64,000 nt of DNA from Massospora cicadina (Eukaryota; Entomophthoromycota; Entomophthoromycetes; Entomophthorales; Entomophthoraceae), in the NCBI GenBank assembly GCA_022478985.1, contig JAKSZP010008011.1:1-64000 (forward strand). The letters run 5' to 3'. The notes beneath the pieces were generated by a model that was given only the letters and a program-made list of their open reading frames with translations, did no database searches and was not told the DNA's origin. The translations under genes and the position numbers were made by a program. Below are positions 45,701-57,450 of the stretch, in pieces (within the stretch, counting starts at the first letter, position 1; the number at the start of each line of letters is the position of its first letter).

Positions 45701-46250
45701 TGTATATGTGGGTGTGTCATGATTTGTAGCAGAGGTAGCCTTTTTGGTAGTGGATCATATAGTCCCAGGGTGGCCTTTAGTATGCGGAGTTCCACTTTCC
45801 TTTGTGGTATCTCCATTGTGTATGGCCATCGGTCCATATCTGGGTTAATCCAACAGTTCATGTCTTCTATGATGAAAGTACTTGCTGGTAGATTTAGTTG
45901 TGTTAGGGCCATAAGAAATTCTCTTCAGTCATGTGCACCATTTGGGACGTACACACTGGCTATTGTGTGCACTTTGGTGTGCCATGAGAAGGTTACAGCA
46001 AGTTTGCGGCCATCCAGGAACAAATTTTTATTGATAAATTTAGAGTTTTGGTTTGTGCGTACTATCACCCCACAGTGTTGCAACCAAAATGACATTTTTG
46101 GGAGGAGCATTTTTTCCCATGCCTCCTCCTCTCCCTGTGGACAGTGGGTTTCCTGCACCGCCAGGATATCCACAGGTGGGTTTTGTAGGAGACTCAACTT
46201 CTTGGCCTGGGATGTTAAGGCCTTGAGTCCCACTATGTTCATCATCCCTA
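42723..46250 (-). pseudogene. LINE ORF2 (endonuclease-reverse transcriptase)
   Basis: The endonuclease is seen at 45925-46245 (MNIVGLKALTSQAKKL, DILAVQETHCP, with the catalytic Glu of QETH) and 45619-45912 (IEDMNCWINPDMDRW, SRIDLIL). A linker follows at 44932-45165. The RT at 43982-44656 has PAQYGCVSRRS, KKAYDRVNWTYLRACL, GLKQGDPLSPLLYNFSLDP and FADD at 44204-44215. A C-terminal region at 43412-43894 (LTGRVTVASSMILSIIWYM, GGMGLTNYVEQA) and a tail at 42723-43022 complete the typical LINE layout. Frameshifts separate all these pieces. The RT catalytic box is intact. Confidence 0.85.
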
Positions 46251-46431
46251 TCTCTACTGAGACGCCTGATGCGCCTCAGGAGCAGTTAGCAGGGCCCCAG
46301 CCCTACTCTCTCGCTCACATTACTCTCCAATGTTCCTCTGCTGTGGAGAGCATAGCCATGAGTAGGAGTTGGGGTATATTCTGCCCCTTTCATCGCCGCT
46401 GTTTTTGCTCCTCTATTGGCTTTGCTTGGTT

Positions 46432-47530
46432 TCAATTTATCATTGCAGTGCACTTGTGTGCTTTTATTGGCTGCATTATTTTCTTGCGCATTCCATTGTT
46501 GATTTTCCTTCCCAATTGGGTTAAGTTCCACAATTTCAGGGGTGCACTGAACCCCAATTTTGCTGCATTCATTTTCAAATCAGGTTTCGCTGAATTCAAT
46601 TTGGTCAGATTGGGTGTTTGGTTTTCCTCAGGATTTGATTGGTTCATTAACTCAAATTCCTCTATGTCTTCCTGGATCTGTTCTGGAGAAATGGATGATT
46701 CCGCCAAGGCCTTTGCCTTGGCCATGGCCAGCTTGCGAGCTTGATTGGCCATTTTTTGTTCTTTCAGGGAAATTGGATCAATTATTTTATATTGCCCATG
46801 TTCTCCCCAGTTGAAAGCTTGTGTTGTATCCATGATTTTGGCGTACTCTGAGTCATCTTCGCCAATTTCCTCCTCACAGAATTCCATTTCTCTCAGGCCA
46901 TCTTTTATGGGCAAGCGTGAATCTTGTGCCCAAAGGCCTGGTAGTGATTGCATATGGGGGGTGCGCTTTCCACTGTTGCATGGAACAGCTGGGATTTTTT
47001 CCCATCAATGGTGAAGGATGCTATGTGAAGTATTTTTTTAATATCCTCTAATATATCCTGGTTTGGGAACATATTTGCTATTGCCTTCCCAGTGCTAAGG
47101 GTTGGCATCAGATGAAATCTCTGCATCTCAAATTGCTTGATTTCTCCATAGGCTTCCAAGCCTTCTCCGAGATGTCTTTTGACTACTGTGCACGCCAGTG
47201 TGGTCAGAAGATAATCAAAAATTATAAAAATGTCTTTGGATTCTGTCCAACGGGTGCATTTGGTCAGTACCAAATGCTGTCCATCAGGAAGGTCGAGTAC
47301 TACTCTGATATTTGGTGCTTTGTTCACTTCTTCCGCGGTTTCAAACCTAAGATCTACCCAACCTTTGCAGATAGTATGGGTTGTTAAGTACACCACATGT
47401 GGGAAAATTTATGTTGGCTTCGCTGAACTTTTCCCACATTGTCAGTGTTTCTACACCCAGGAAAACCCAATCCCGTGTTCCACCAATGACAGTGGTTGTG
47501 ATTGGGATAATTCCATATAACTACTATTTT
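46432..47530 (-). pseudogene. LINE ORF1 (RNA-binding protein with zinc knuckle)
   Basis: The N-terminal part (about 47400-47525) reads WEKFSEANINFP in one frame; it shifts to 46905-47396 with KGWVDLRFETAEEV and VVKRHLGEGLEAYGEI, an RRM-like arrangement. A C-terminal knuckle reads ICNHYQAFGHKIHACP: a CCHC pattern in which the second Cys is a Tyr. A third open part (46432-46953) is acidic and then polar, with EEEIGEDDSEYAKIMD. ORF1 proteins coat LINE RNA. Frame changes at about 47395 and 46930 make it non-functional. Confidence 0.7.
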
Positions 47531-47787
47531 AAAAAAATTAAAAAAACCTGTGGGGGTGCCACCTCGGGTTTTTTATTTTTACTGAGATTTTTGTTTGTAC
47601 CTGTGCACTTGGTACTTTTGGGCGGTGCAGGTCCAGGTCCACTGCCCTTTACCACGTTTGCCCAGCTCTTTGCTTTATTAATCATACTCATCTCACCTGG
47701 TATTGATTATCAAATTGTGCTGTTTGAATTAAATTGTATTACTAAAAATGATAGTAATTTGAAAGAAAAATAAATGGTCAGTATCTT

Positions 47788-48012
47788 TACACTATATTTG
47801 CATTCAAATTAAGTTTTAAAAGGTATTTTTAATAAAAGCTTATAATATTTTTTTGTTATTATTTTCAATAAAATAGTAATAATGTAAATAAATTTCTGAA
47901 AAAGGAAATAAACAAAGCTTTGAATCTTTGATTTTACTGAGGAGGGCTCTCAAATAAATGTTCATCCTGAAAGATCTACTCTGCTCTCACTCAATCTACA
48001 CCTGCTATAATT
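47788..48012. other. AT-rich DNA between LINE and Helitron
   Basis: Nothing recognised; a 5' Helitron end would be expected in or near this stretch but is not evident. Confidence 0.4.
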
Positions 48013-50565
48013 TTGCCTTCTTTTAATGGCGCTGAAGATCCTTTAGCCATGCCTACTTCTGTAAACTATGTGCATGAGAACTTTGAAGCTCATTGGCCTA
48101 CACAGGCTGCGCCTTATGTTCCACCAAGGGCATATATTGAGATGAGCGAAATTTTAGAGCACATGCCTGATAGACCTACTTTTTCATTAGAAGATCATGG
48201 GAGCTCTGAATCTCAAAGGGCTGCACAGCCTCAGCCACAGCCTTATGTTCCCCCTAGGCCTTATATTGAAATGAGTGAAATATTAGAGCGTGCACCTAAT
48301 AAACCCTCAACAATGTTCCAACCCACTTGCATAATAGTACCAACCTTACCCTTATCTCCATCTCTTTGTATAGGTCCCTTAGATTTCAATTTCAATTTGA
48401 GCGCTCACTTCATCAATTGACTTCCCCCACTGCACCATAAACTGCATGTCTAGAATCTCAACTACCTAACTTAGTTTCATCTGAAACAATTATATACCCA
48501 CCTTCACAGATAGCAGCTTTGCCTTCTAAGCCAAGCCCAAGCCCTTTGAACTTTGCCTTAAATATACCATTAATTGTGCTTACTTTTATAAGTGAGAGTC
48601 CTCATTTATTATGTTTAAAGACTGTTTGCTTTATTTTTGTGTAGATCAATCTAGAAGCAATAGAAAAAGCACAAATATAATTCTATGCCTTAGATGTCAC
48701 CTGGTTAAACAAAAAGTCCAAGCTTTAAGGCCCCAACCTACATTAGACATAAAAAGGAGAACTAATTTAGAGTTAGGTGGTATGCAAATTGAACAAGGGC
48801 AAGAGATTGCTATAGTTAGCCCCTGTGGCCTTTTTAGTAATCATGCTAGCTGGGTTCCTCTTAATATTGGATGCATGAATCAGCAGTTAAAAAATGCCAT
48901 GCAATGCATTGGGAAAGTGAAGATAGATGGTCAAATGGTAATAAACCACAATAACTGATATTTAACAGTTGCTGTGAAAATGGGGGCATCCATCTTGACC
49001 CAGTCCCTTACCCTCCACACTTTTTGCAATAGTTATATAATAGTGGTAGCCGCGATCTAAAAGAATTTCTTACTCATATTCGCCAATATAATGCTGTCCT
49101 TGCTTTTACTTTAATTATTGCTGAGACTGATACCCGCCTAGGTCCTGATGCAACATTTGTTCCTTTTCAAATTTATAGTGAGCTATACTATATGAAGGGT
49201 CCCCTTCATCCACAAATTTCTTTTCAACCTGCATATGCGCAGCTATATTGTATAACCCTCAGGAGGCGCATGAGTACCGTATGAGATAAAATAGAAACTT
49301 GGATACAACTTTGATGCATGATCTTGAGACCATGCTTTATGAAGTTAACCCATATATAAATCTCTATCGCTCTGCATCAAGGATCATTGATGATTTTGCA
49401 GCTCAGCATCCTGAGGGCCTTGCATATCTTTGTCCAGATTTGAAATTGGTAACAGAAACAGGAACTGATTGGTGGGTACACAACTTTCCTCAAACTGATG
49501 AGATTTCCATACTCTTTCCTCAGGTTCCAGTAGATTGAAATGTTAATTTACATAATACCCGTGATGTACTTTTTAGCTGTGATCACCCTCTCAATTGTAT
49601 AGATTGTACCCATGCTATATATATCCCCTGTCACTATGTACTTTTATTCCCTTATGGTACGGAAGGCTTTCACTATAGGCTGACAAAGTTTAATTTAAAT
49701 GGTGAGCCCTTGCATAAAATACTTTCAGCACGTGAATATTGTTACCATCTCTTTACTTGGCCAACTGAATCTATAATTCTATTTAAAGCCGTCATTTTTT
49801 TCAACAGTTTGTTGTATATTGTTGGGCTTCAGTTGAGTTGTTAAAGCTTTGTTTGCTAGAGCATAATCAGCCTATGTTTCACTCTGAGTCATATAATGGG
49901 CTTCAGGACTATATGCTATGTGAGGATGCAGATCGTAATGCCCAATCTGTTGGGAAGCGTTATCTTTTACCCTCTAGTCATGTTAGTTCTCAGCAGTATT
50001 TAAATGAGCTTCACCAGGATGTAATGGCTATTAAACGCTATCTTGGAAAACTGACTTTTTATCACCTTTACAGCTAATTTAGATTAGATTGAAATCAAAA
50101 ATGAACTTCTTGATGATCAAACTGCAATGGACTGACCATATATAGTTGCACGTGTCTTTGAGTTAAAGATCAAAGAGTTTATATGAGATCTAAAGGGTGG
50201 TTGCTTTGGAGATTATCAAGGGCATGCTGCAGTAATAGAATACCAGAAGCGTGGTTTACCTTATTACCATTGTGTTACTGGGTGAAAGCTCACAAAAACT
50301 TTTACCTTCACCCCAATAATATAGATGAGCTTATCTGGGCGGAGATTCCAGATTCTAATCGTGGTGGGATTAATTTAGAGCTAAATAAGATTGTACGCAC
50401 TTGCATGATTCATGGTCATTGAATGGTAGAAAATCCTATGGCTCTCTGTATGGAATCTATTGGGGGGGATACCAATTATATTTATAAAGCCCTGCTCAAA
50501 TTGAAGATCCACACTTTGATTATGGTTTATACTTGATCTCAAGGGTGCTATCCTACTTTTGGAGA
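48013..50565 (+). pseudogene. Helitron Rep/N-terminal (Helitron-like) region
   Basis: Rolling-circle transposon protein, N-terminal half. 48013-48420 is proline-rich and contains an internal repeat (YVPPRAYIEMSEILE and YVPPRPYIEMSEILE). Beyond, the translation gives the Helitron-like domain: NGGIHLDPVPYPPHF near 49000, LTHIRQYNAVLAFTL, PAYAQLY near 49240 and LYCITLRRRM. Further on come HAIYIPCHYVLLFPYGTEGF (about 49610-49670), YNGLQDYMLCEDADRN and GKRYLLPSSHVSSQQYLNEL at 49838-50077, and YQKRGLPYYH near 50245-50275. The Rep catalytic tyrosines could not be placed. Stops and frame changes are frequent. Confidence 0.8.
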
Positions 50566-50702
50566 GCATTATCTCAATTTAAATTATTTGAAGTGTGTCA
50601 ACCTTGAGACAAATATACCACACCAAGAATGTTTTCTATCCAGTACAGGTTTTGAACTCAAAACCTGCACTAGGGGTGGAAGCACGCATTATCTCAATTT
50701 AA
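50566..50702 (-). mobile_element. SINE-like fragment inside the Helitron, 17-bp target duplication
   Basis: GCATTATCTCAATTTAA is at 50566-50582 and 50686-50702. The 103 bp between read on the minus strand as a 5'-truncated SINE: CTAGTGCAGGTTTTGAGTTC near the start loosely matches a pol III B box, and the 3' end is CACTTCAAATAAT. The flanking Helitron translation can be followed on both sides, which confirms the insertion. Confidence 0.75.
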
Positions 50703-52313
50703 TATTCCATCTTATCTCCGTAGTTGGGATCAATAAACCATAATAAACCCCTGCTGTACCATCTGAAAGTACCGCTACTGGGCTACAAGAAGTTACTATA
50801 ATTGAAGCAATTAAGCTCCTGCAATTAGCTATTAACCCTCCCTAGAAAGCGAACCTATAGAAGATTAAGATCACCCTCCTTTATTGCAAAATGCCACGCT
50901 ATTGAAATTTCAGTTGAACTTTGGGCAATCTAGGGTATTTGAGTATATTATACATCTGATTCAAATTTATCTATGACATGCTCATTTTTTCCTTCAAGGG
51001 GCCGGAGGTACAGGGAAAACATTTCTTTATAAAGTTTTGGCAGCTTACTATGGAGAGAGGGGTAATACTGTACTTTGTGTTGCCTCAACAGAAATTGCAG
51101 CTGCCCTTCTTCCTGATGGACATACTGCACATTTTATCTTTCATGTTCCTCTCACCTTGACTGATGAGTATATATGCAATATTCCAGCTCAATCTGATCT
51201 TGCTTTCCAACTCCGCAGATCTAGACTAATTATCTGGGATGAGGCACCAATGCAGCATTGGCAGATTGTTATGGCAGTTAATCTCCTTAAGATATACCTG
51301 ACTCTACTTTTCTTTTTGGTGGCCTTCCTGTAGTTTTTGGTGGTGATTTTAAGCAGATTCTACCTTTCATCCATCATGGAGGACGTGGTCAAATTCTATA
51401 TGCATGTATTCAAAAGCTTAGTTTCTGACCTGAGCTTAAAATTCTTTTTCTCACAAAAAATATGCGCTTGATAGACCATCCTGAAAATAGATAGTATAGC
51501 GCTTGGTTACAACCTTTTAGTTGTAACCTTTAAAACCATGGTCTTATAATTATTCACCCTAATATGCATCAAGTGCAGCATCATCAGTCATTCATTGAGT
51601 TCGTTTACCCTCATAATGTAATTCATCAGATTACGTTGCATAGTGCTTCAATGTTTTTTTGTGGGTGCGCAATTTTGGTGACAACCAATCAGCAGGCAAA
51701 GTTATATAATGAGATCATTCTCCATGCCTGCCCTGGTCAGAGCCATATTTACTACTCTAATGATACAGCTAATCCAGGTGAAAGGGGTACTGAAGAGCTT
51801 ATACATGTAGAATTGATGAACTCATGTGACTCTGGTTCTCTTCCTCCATCCTGCCTTGAGCTTAAAGTTGATGTGCCAATTATACTTTTACATAATCTCT
51901 ATCCTACCCAGGGGTTGTGTAATGGGACAGTACTTATTGTTGATGAGCTTAAGCAAAATACTATTAGGGCTACAATTCTTTCTGGGCCTTTTAGTGGTTG
52001 GCAATTTCTTATCTCTAGGATTGATGTCATTGATTCTGAGGAATTTCACTTTACTCTTTGTCGCTGGCAGTTTACTGTCCATCTAGCATTTGCTATGAAT
52101 ATCAACAAATCTCAGGGACAATCTCTCTCATGTGTTGGTGTAGATCTTCTTCATGAGCCATTTACACATGGCTAGCTATATGTTGCCCTGTCACAAGTTA
52201 CTAATGGATCTGATATAATTGTTCGCATTGACCACTCTCACCATCAGGGGCATGTTATAAATGTTGTATTTGATGAAGTGCTGCTTCCCTATCCTTTGAT
52301 AGTTAATCATTAG
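50703..52313 (+). pseudogene. Helitron PIF1-type helicase domain
   Basis: Superfamily 1 DNA helicase domain of the Helitron protein, used in strand unwinding during rolling-circle transposition. Motifs in order: GAGGTGKTFLYKVLAAYYG (Walker A, about 51000-51060), IIWDEAPM (Walker B, about 51230-51255), FGGDFKQILPF near 51335-51370, NMRL near 51460, then the C-terminal lobe at 51564-52175 with LPPSCLELKVDVPIILLHNL, GLCNGTVLIV, FAMNINKSQGQSLSCVGVDL. A stop precedes LYVALSQVTN near 52176. Frameshifts near 51030 and 51300 break the protein. Helitron ends (5' TC, 3' hairpin with CTRR) were not found. Confidence 0.85.
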
Positions 52314-52616
52314 AATATTTATTTTATACTTGCAGCTATTAATAAGACCCTACAAATTCTTAATAAATTTAGATAGATAGATATTATAATTATTTAATAA
52401 AGAATAGGAAGATTAAACTTAACTATTAGATGTAATCACTTACCTTTTTTAAATAAACTAATGCAAGAAAATTTACTTAATATAGGTGTAATTTTCAAGT
52501 AGCTTAAGGCTTTACCATTATATAACTATCTATTTTTATTATAAAAAGGATAACAAGTTTAATTGAGTATAAAGTAAATATAAGGCACAGATACCAGAAT
52601 GAGGTCACCAGCATAA
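52314..52616. other. AT-rich DNA after the Helitron helicase
   Basis: No gene. The Helitron 3' end should lie here if the element is complete, but no convincing hairpin followed by CTRR was seen. Confidence 0.4.
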
Positions 52617-52808
52617 CTGGTTGTTAGGAGAACAGCAAGTAAGAATTAGACTGTCCTGCCAGCCAGGGTGCCAGAGCACCCAAAAGGCAAACCAGAATGC
52701 CCAGGGCACTGCTGCCAATACAACGCATATGAAACTGGAAAGGAGTTCCATCAATATCTGCCAGTGAGCCAAAAATTTTGTACAGGCACAAAATAAGATA
52801 CCAGACAA
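52605..52808 (-). CDS. LTR-internal ORF 2 (small hydrophobic protein), solo LTR copy at 53 kb
   Basis: 67 codons open. LMELLSSFICVVLAAVPWAF and WFAFWVLWHPGWQDSLILTC align with the copies at 20284-20490 and 26585-26803, keeping the hydrophobic core, the GWQ motif and the Cys pair. The last residues extend past the LTR end. One membrane span is likely. Function unknown. Confidence 0.35.
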   Translation of the reverse strand: MSGILFCACTKFLAHWQILMELLSSFICVVLAAVPWAFWFAFWVLWHPGWQDSLILTCCSPNNQLCW

Positions 52809-53784
52809 ACATGGCTGTTAACCCCAGGGGTATGAGAGCACCAGCGAAAAAGGCGGCTTAATTATCAACATATAAAAACTCAATTTTGTGGAAGGTTTTT
52901 TAATGGAAAATCTTAATGAAGAAAAATCGGCCAACAATTTTCTCAATGCAATGTGACTGATTAAATAATAGTCAATTTGAAGGGGAAACAAGCCAGGATC
53001 AGGTCCCACAAGTTCAACCTAACTGGTGAGTTGTTCAGGAATGGGGAACAGATAATTTAACTGAGAACTGACATTATAGAATTTGGTGGCAGGCCAAGTT
53101 GCTGTTGGTTCAACCTCAAACATCCAAAATGAGGCTGACTGTGTTTCCAATGGTTGGTGCGATGGCGTTTAGCCCAATGAGCAGCTGGAATACCCTAAGG
53201 CCACCCCACATAGAGGTGGGCCCATTTGGTTGGGAATGGGTTTGGGACGTTCAAATCACCCATGCTCAGTCGCTGGGCCATTTGTTCATTCAGTGGCATT
53301 TCATCAGGCACAACTCCTGATTTGCCAGCAGGAAGCTTTAAAACCTCATTGATGGTGTCCAAATGCTGTTACCTGCCCATTGGGGGTGATCCCCGACAAT
53401 TTTGGGAGGGGGGATATTTTTTCAATCATCATGTTAACTGAATTGCAACCATTGGGCATTCCAGCTGATAGATCAGTTTTCATACCTTTTTGACCATTTG
53501 AAATCCAAGAATTGAGCTGATTGCCGCTCAAATTAGTTCGGATTGATTTCATTTCAACAATTTTGGCGCAGATTTTGCTGATTCCTCATAGCATTTCTGC
53601 TGAGGAGAGTATGGGTACTGGAAGTGGGATCCAAAGAGGGAGAGCTGTTACCCAGCGCTTATCTACCACGTGAGCAATATCGCCCTGAGTAATGAGGGGT
53701 ACAGCCATCCTCTTTGGTGCCTTCTTGCTCAGGAATGGGAAAATGGCCCAATAGACGCCCAGAGGACGTTCTTTGGGACTTACA
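52622..53784 (-). mobile_element. Solo LTR of the element C family
   Basis: 1163 bp, TGTTAG at the left and CTTACA at the right (TGTAAG...CTAACA on the minus strand). CTGGT lies on both sides (52617-52621 and 53785-53789), a perfect 5-bp target duplication. No internal region remains. It aligns along its length with the element C LTRs. Confidence 0.92.
53100..53710 (-). pseudogene. LTR-internal ORF 1, solo LTR copy at 53 kb
   Basis: The minus strand gives HVVDKRWVTALPLWIPLPVP, then KICAKIVEMKSIR and GNQLNSWISNGQKGMKTDLS, aligning with the other copies, with a few stops and a frame change in the second half. The open part is 53346-53552. It is an additional independent copy showing that the frame is shared by the LTR family. 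Confidence 0.4.
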
Positions 53785-53789
53785 CTGGT

Positions 53790-54307
53790 GGCTGAATGGG
53801 GGCTGTGCCTTTAAGATCTCGTTAATGAATCTGATCAATTAACCTCAATGTAGCCTACCCATCAAACCCTCTATCTATAGATTAGCCAACTATGATATTA
53901 GGTAGATAGATATAAAGATGGCTGGTCCAACCAAAGTGTAACCAATGCCAATACCAATTGATGCTTAGTCATAACCATCTGCTGTTAGAGTTTGTATGTG
54001 GATTTGTATTTGGACCTGTGCAAGCCAACCTCATATTTTATACTAGGTTTGGGCTTTACAGATTATTGTTTTAAGGGTTATCAGTTGAACTGTCAGATGT
54101 TGAAGGATCTTGAAGGTTAATGGCTACTACCTAAATGATATACAATGCTTTTTTAGGGTCATCGGTTCCATTAACAAAGTATAGCTCACCCTTACAATGG
54201 TAGGTAGCTGGGGTTGGCTAAGGAATAGAATAGGCTCTTTCAAGGTCAGCCTATAGAGGGATCACATAATTTTTTATATTGTAGGTTACAGTTGCTAATT
54301 CAAGTGG
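53790..54307. other. Spacer between solo LTR and element D
   Basis: No gene, RNA or transposon domain recognised. Confidence 0.4.
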
Positions 54308-54870
54308 TGTGACAGCAATTGAACGGTCAAACTAGTTTAGGTAAATCCCTATGATATGTGAATCCCAATGATTCATTAAAATCAAAGAAGATCAAATTCT
54401 TTAACTTATTATTGTAGCTATCCTCTTGAAAATGTTTAGTTATAAAATCACCATAACTATCTGTCAGGATTTGATATAACAAACAAATTATATTTCCCAC
54501 TTCTGAATTGAGCTGTACTGAATTCGCTCCTGAACCTATCCAAACAAAAATGACTTCAGGATCCTCCTCCACAATTCCTGAGTCATGTGGGGTGGCGTTT
54601 TCACCGATTTGGTCAGAGGGTGGAGAAATACATTGAGAATTCTCACAAGGTGGTCAATCAGGAAGACCAGGAAAGATCCTGAATGGATGGGGTTACGATG
54701 ATCCTTAAGGCACTGTGTCCCCACTCACCCTATAAATATTGATATCTTCTAACCTAATAAAAAATTTGGTATTCTAACCCATTTTCCATTTCTCTTGGCC
54801 TTTTTGCAAATTTGCAGTTTTAAGCTACCTTCAGACCTTGGTGACAGTCCAAAGAACTGTAACACTGACA
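54308..54870 (+). repeat. Probable 5' LTR of element D
   Basis: TGTGACAGC at the left and AACACTGACA at the right enclose 563 bp directly before the primer-binding site. A TATAAATA near 54730 and CTAATAAAAAATT near 54755 would fit promoter and poly(A) signals. No second copy exists in the window, so the left boundary is a guess. Confidence 0.5.
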
Positions 54871-54874
54871 AACG

Positions 54875-54890
54875 TGGTTCTTACTACAGG
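54875..54890 (+). promoter_or_regulatory. Primer-binding site of element D
   Basis: TGGTTCTTACTACAGG; it matches the site of B and E except at two positions and is followed by the same GGGGC as in E. Confidence 0.6.
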
Positions 54891-55249
54891 GGGCTCTGAG
54901 CTGTCCCAAGTGAAAATGTCTATCACAATGGAAAATACTAGCAGCCCTGAAGACTAAGCTGCTGGTCAGTTGAAATTCAGTTCCCAATGGGTTAGTACCT
55001 CGCAATATGAAATATCAGCCACTCAACCTGAAAAGGTTAGAATTCCGGGCTGCATTCCAGTTATCCCTGCCTTTTATTTATGGAGGTCAGTACCAACTTC
55101 AATAAAAGGACCTTAATGAGGTTGTCCAGCAAATTAATAAATAACATTTACTCCACAGGTGCCCTCACCAGCCATTCCCATGCCTCTTCCATACCCTCTA
55201 CCATGTGGTAACTATATGACTCAGCCCAGCTGCCAGCAGTAGAACTCAC

Positions 55250-56900
55250 ACTGTGTCTCAACTGCTACCTTTGCAACTTTGTTCACTCAGCTATCCATCA
55301 CCTACTCCAACTAGTTGGGCTGCACCATCAGGAGGTATACTGACAGCTGGGGCTCACCCAGGCCCTGTACACTCACATCATCAAGTTTTTATAATGAAGC
55401 CTCCTCCTTTGTTCATGACAACTGAGAGGCCATTATTGATAACTGATGGTTAATCAACGAAGTCCAAGATCAAATTGTGGTGTTAGATAGCAGAATTTCT
55501 GGCTACCTTGAGAATGAGCTGCGTCAGAACTTCCAACTCCTTGAGGCAACTTGGAATTAGAACCTCCTTCAGGTCGAGGATCTGGTATGAATACTACAAC
55601 AACACTATCAGGAGCTGGCCTCTCGCATTTACACCTCCAGGAGTGAAGGTCCTGAAGGGCCAGTGGGTCCCCGTAGACCTCCCAGGCCCCCAGGTCCCTC
55701 TGCTCCCACCCCTGCTGGCCCTGAGGACCCATGGTGGAAGGATGTGATGACATCCTTGGCTGCCCTACGCAATAAAATTCATAATGTAGCTTAAGGTTGC
55801 AAACTCCAAGTGGATGGAGTCCCCCTCAACCCTAGAGTCTCCATTGATACCCTGTCAGACAAAATGGGCAACCTAAGTGCTTTTGCCAAACTTACTGATA
55901 CTCACATCTTTCAGCATGAGCAAACATGTCAAGGGTTTAAAACTCATTTTACCAACCTTGAGAGCCAGTTTCACCTTTGGGGAGCTGACTTTCAATCCCA
56001 AAGGAGCATGTTGCAAATAAGGCTTCCATTTCATCCCTCAACCAAAATTGTGATGATATCCAATAGGACATTGAGGGCCTATGATGATGGCTAGACCACC
56101 AGGGAACCCACAACTATGCTGAGACTGAGACCTTGGAGCCAGCACCTATCCCCGATGCTAACACCCTCTCCACTCCGCTTGCGACTAAATTAAACCTAGT
56201 TTTTATAGAAAGGTTTACCCCCGGCCATGAGAGCATTGCCTTATTATTGTACACATATGAGAGCTTCATGGAGGAGGCCACTAATCATCAGAAGGTAAAG
56301 CATATCCACTCCTGCCTAGATAGCACTGCACAGGAGATCATGACCCCCCATATGAAGGAGTGTACTACCTGGGAACAGGTCTGTACCGCCTTAGTCCAAG
56401 AGTTTGGCAGCAATCAAACTCTGGCCAACCAAAAACAGGCATTCATGTGTATCTGACGGAATAAAGGAGAAAGCCCCATGGAGCTTGCCAGCCACTTTTA
56501 TGCCCAAACACAACCCTTAGTTACTACAAATCATAATACTGGTTATGCTATCACCGCTGTCATTTCATCGTTGGTATCCTACCCTGAGGTTCAAATGCAT
56601 ATGATTGGACAGAATAATGGGTTTACCTGCATCTTAGAGATCGAGAAAGCACTTAACGAGATCCCTGCATCGACTCTACACTCTAAGGCTACCTTTACAG
56701 GCCCTTCCAACCGTTCTAGAGTTATGTGGTTGAAAACCAGAAAAATCATCGACCTTGATGCAATTACTGTAATGGTTTCAGACAAAGTTCCAAGACCTTC
56801 TAGAAACATCTTGCTGAAGAGGCGGTAAAATGGCTGTCAGCATGAAGGATGAGGCGCTTCATGCTGACATAACTTCCCAGCCTTAAGAATCCTCCATAAC
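55250..56900 (+). pseudogene. Gag of element D (broken)
   Basis: The leader part (55250-55750) is proline-rich. 55810-56094 has LSDKMGNLSAFAKLTDTHIF, perhaps helical. The capsid is at 56133-56456 (LNLVFIERFTPGHESIALLL, TTWEQVCTALVQEFGSN) and 56478-56828 (ESPMELASHFYAQTQ is in the join; YAITAVISSLVSYPEVQMHM). A knuckle remnant near 56750-56790 reads CNYC. TGA at 56454 and shifts interrupt it. Confidence 0.7.
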
Positions 56901-57049
56901 CTTGAATGAACCTGGAGCTGCCACATCTGAAGAAGAAATTTAGGTATCCAATGATAAAAAAGAAATTGATACTGCTTACTCTTCTTCCAATGATTCTCCC
57001 ATGTCCCTCACACTGCCGCCCCAGTTTAGAAGTCTGGTTACCTGTGTAA

Positions 57050-57450
57050 CAGTTTGATTCCATAAAATAGCAGTCCTTGCCATATTTGACAGTGGCTCCC
57101 CCGTGAATGTCATATCCTCCAAGTTAATGAAGCGCATCAAGATCGCTCCAGATATGCCACACTATATGTAGTACAGCACATCCAGCCCCCAATGTATTCA
57201 ATCTATAAGAGCTTATTCCTCTCTACTGTTATGGTCTGGAAAGCTTGCTGTAAACACCCCCTCTGTTGCTCTAGATAACCCTAGCTATGACCTGCTCTTT
57301 GAAACTAAGTTCTTTTGAGACTATACATCTGTAGTCCATTATGATGGCAGATTCCTATCCCTATTAGAGCATCGAGTCCCTCTGATCTTTAAGACCATCA
57401 CAATTCTAAAACTGAGGTCAAAGTCCGATCTTGTTTACTGGAGAGTGAAG
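57050..57450 (+). pseudogene. Aspartic protease of element D
   Basis: The translation from about 57061 gives IAVLAIFDSGSPVNVISSKL, then MKRIKIAPDMPHYM, with an intact DSG active site. Further on, SYDLLFETKFF matches the second half of the family. Stops before and after it break the frame. Confidence 0.75.

Larger units (their letters stand above)
42500..47787 (-). mobile_element. LINE (non-LTR retrotransposon), near full length
   Basis: The 17-mer TAAATGGTCAGTATCTT occurs at 42500-42516 and 47771-47787, a target duplication around a 5254-bp insert. On the minus strand the order is ORF1 (zinc-knuckle protein), AP-type endonuclease, reverse transcriptase and a C-terminal region, with a 3' end in an A-rich AAATAAAT tail. 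The presence of the 5' region and ORF1 suggests it is not 5'-truncated. Frameshifts and stops break both ORFs. The fungal clade is not resolved. Confidence 0.9.

Noticed and set aside
45656..46744. 362-codon plus-strand open frame
   Set aside because: It is antisense to the LINE endonuclease/ORF1 region, which has recognisable motifs on the minus strand.
52314..52616. Helitron 3' terminus
   Set aside because: No convincing hairpin followed by CTRR was found; I give only the protein-coding extent.
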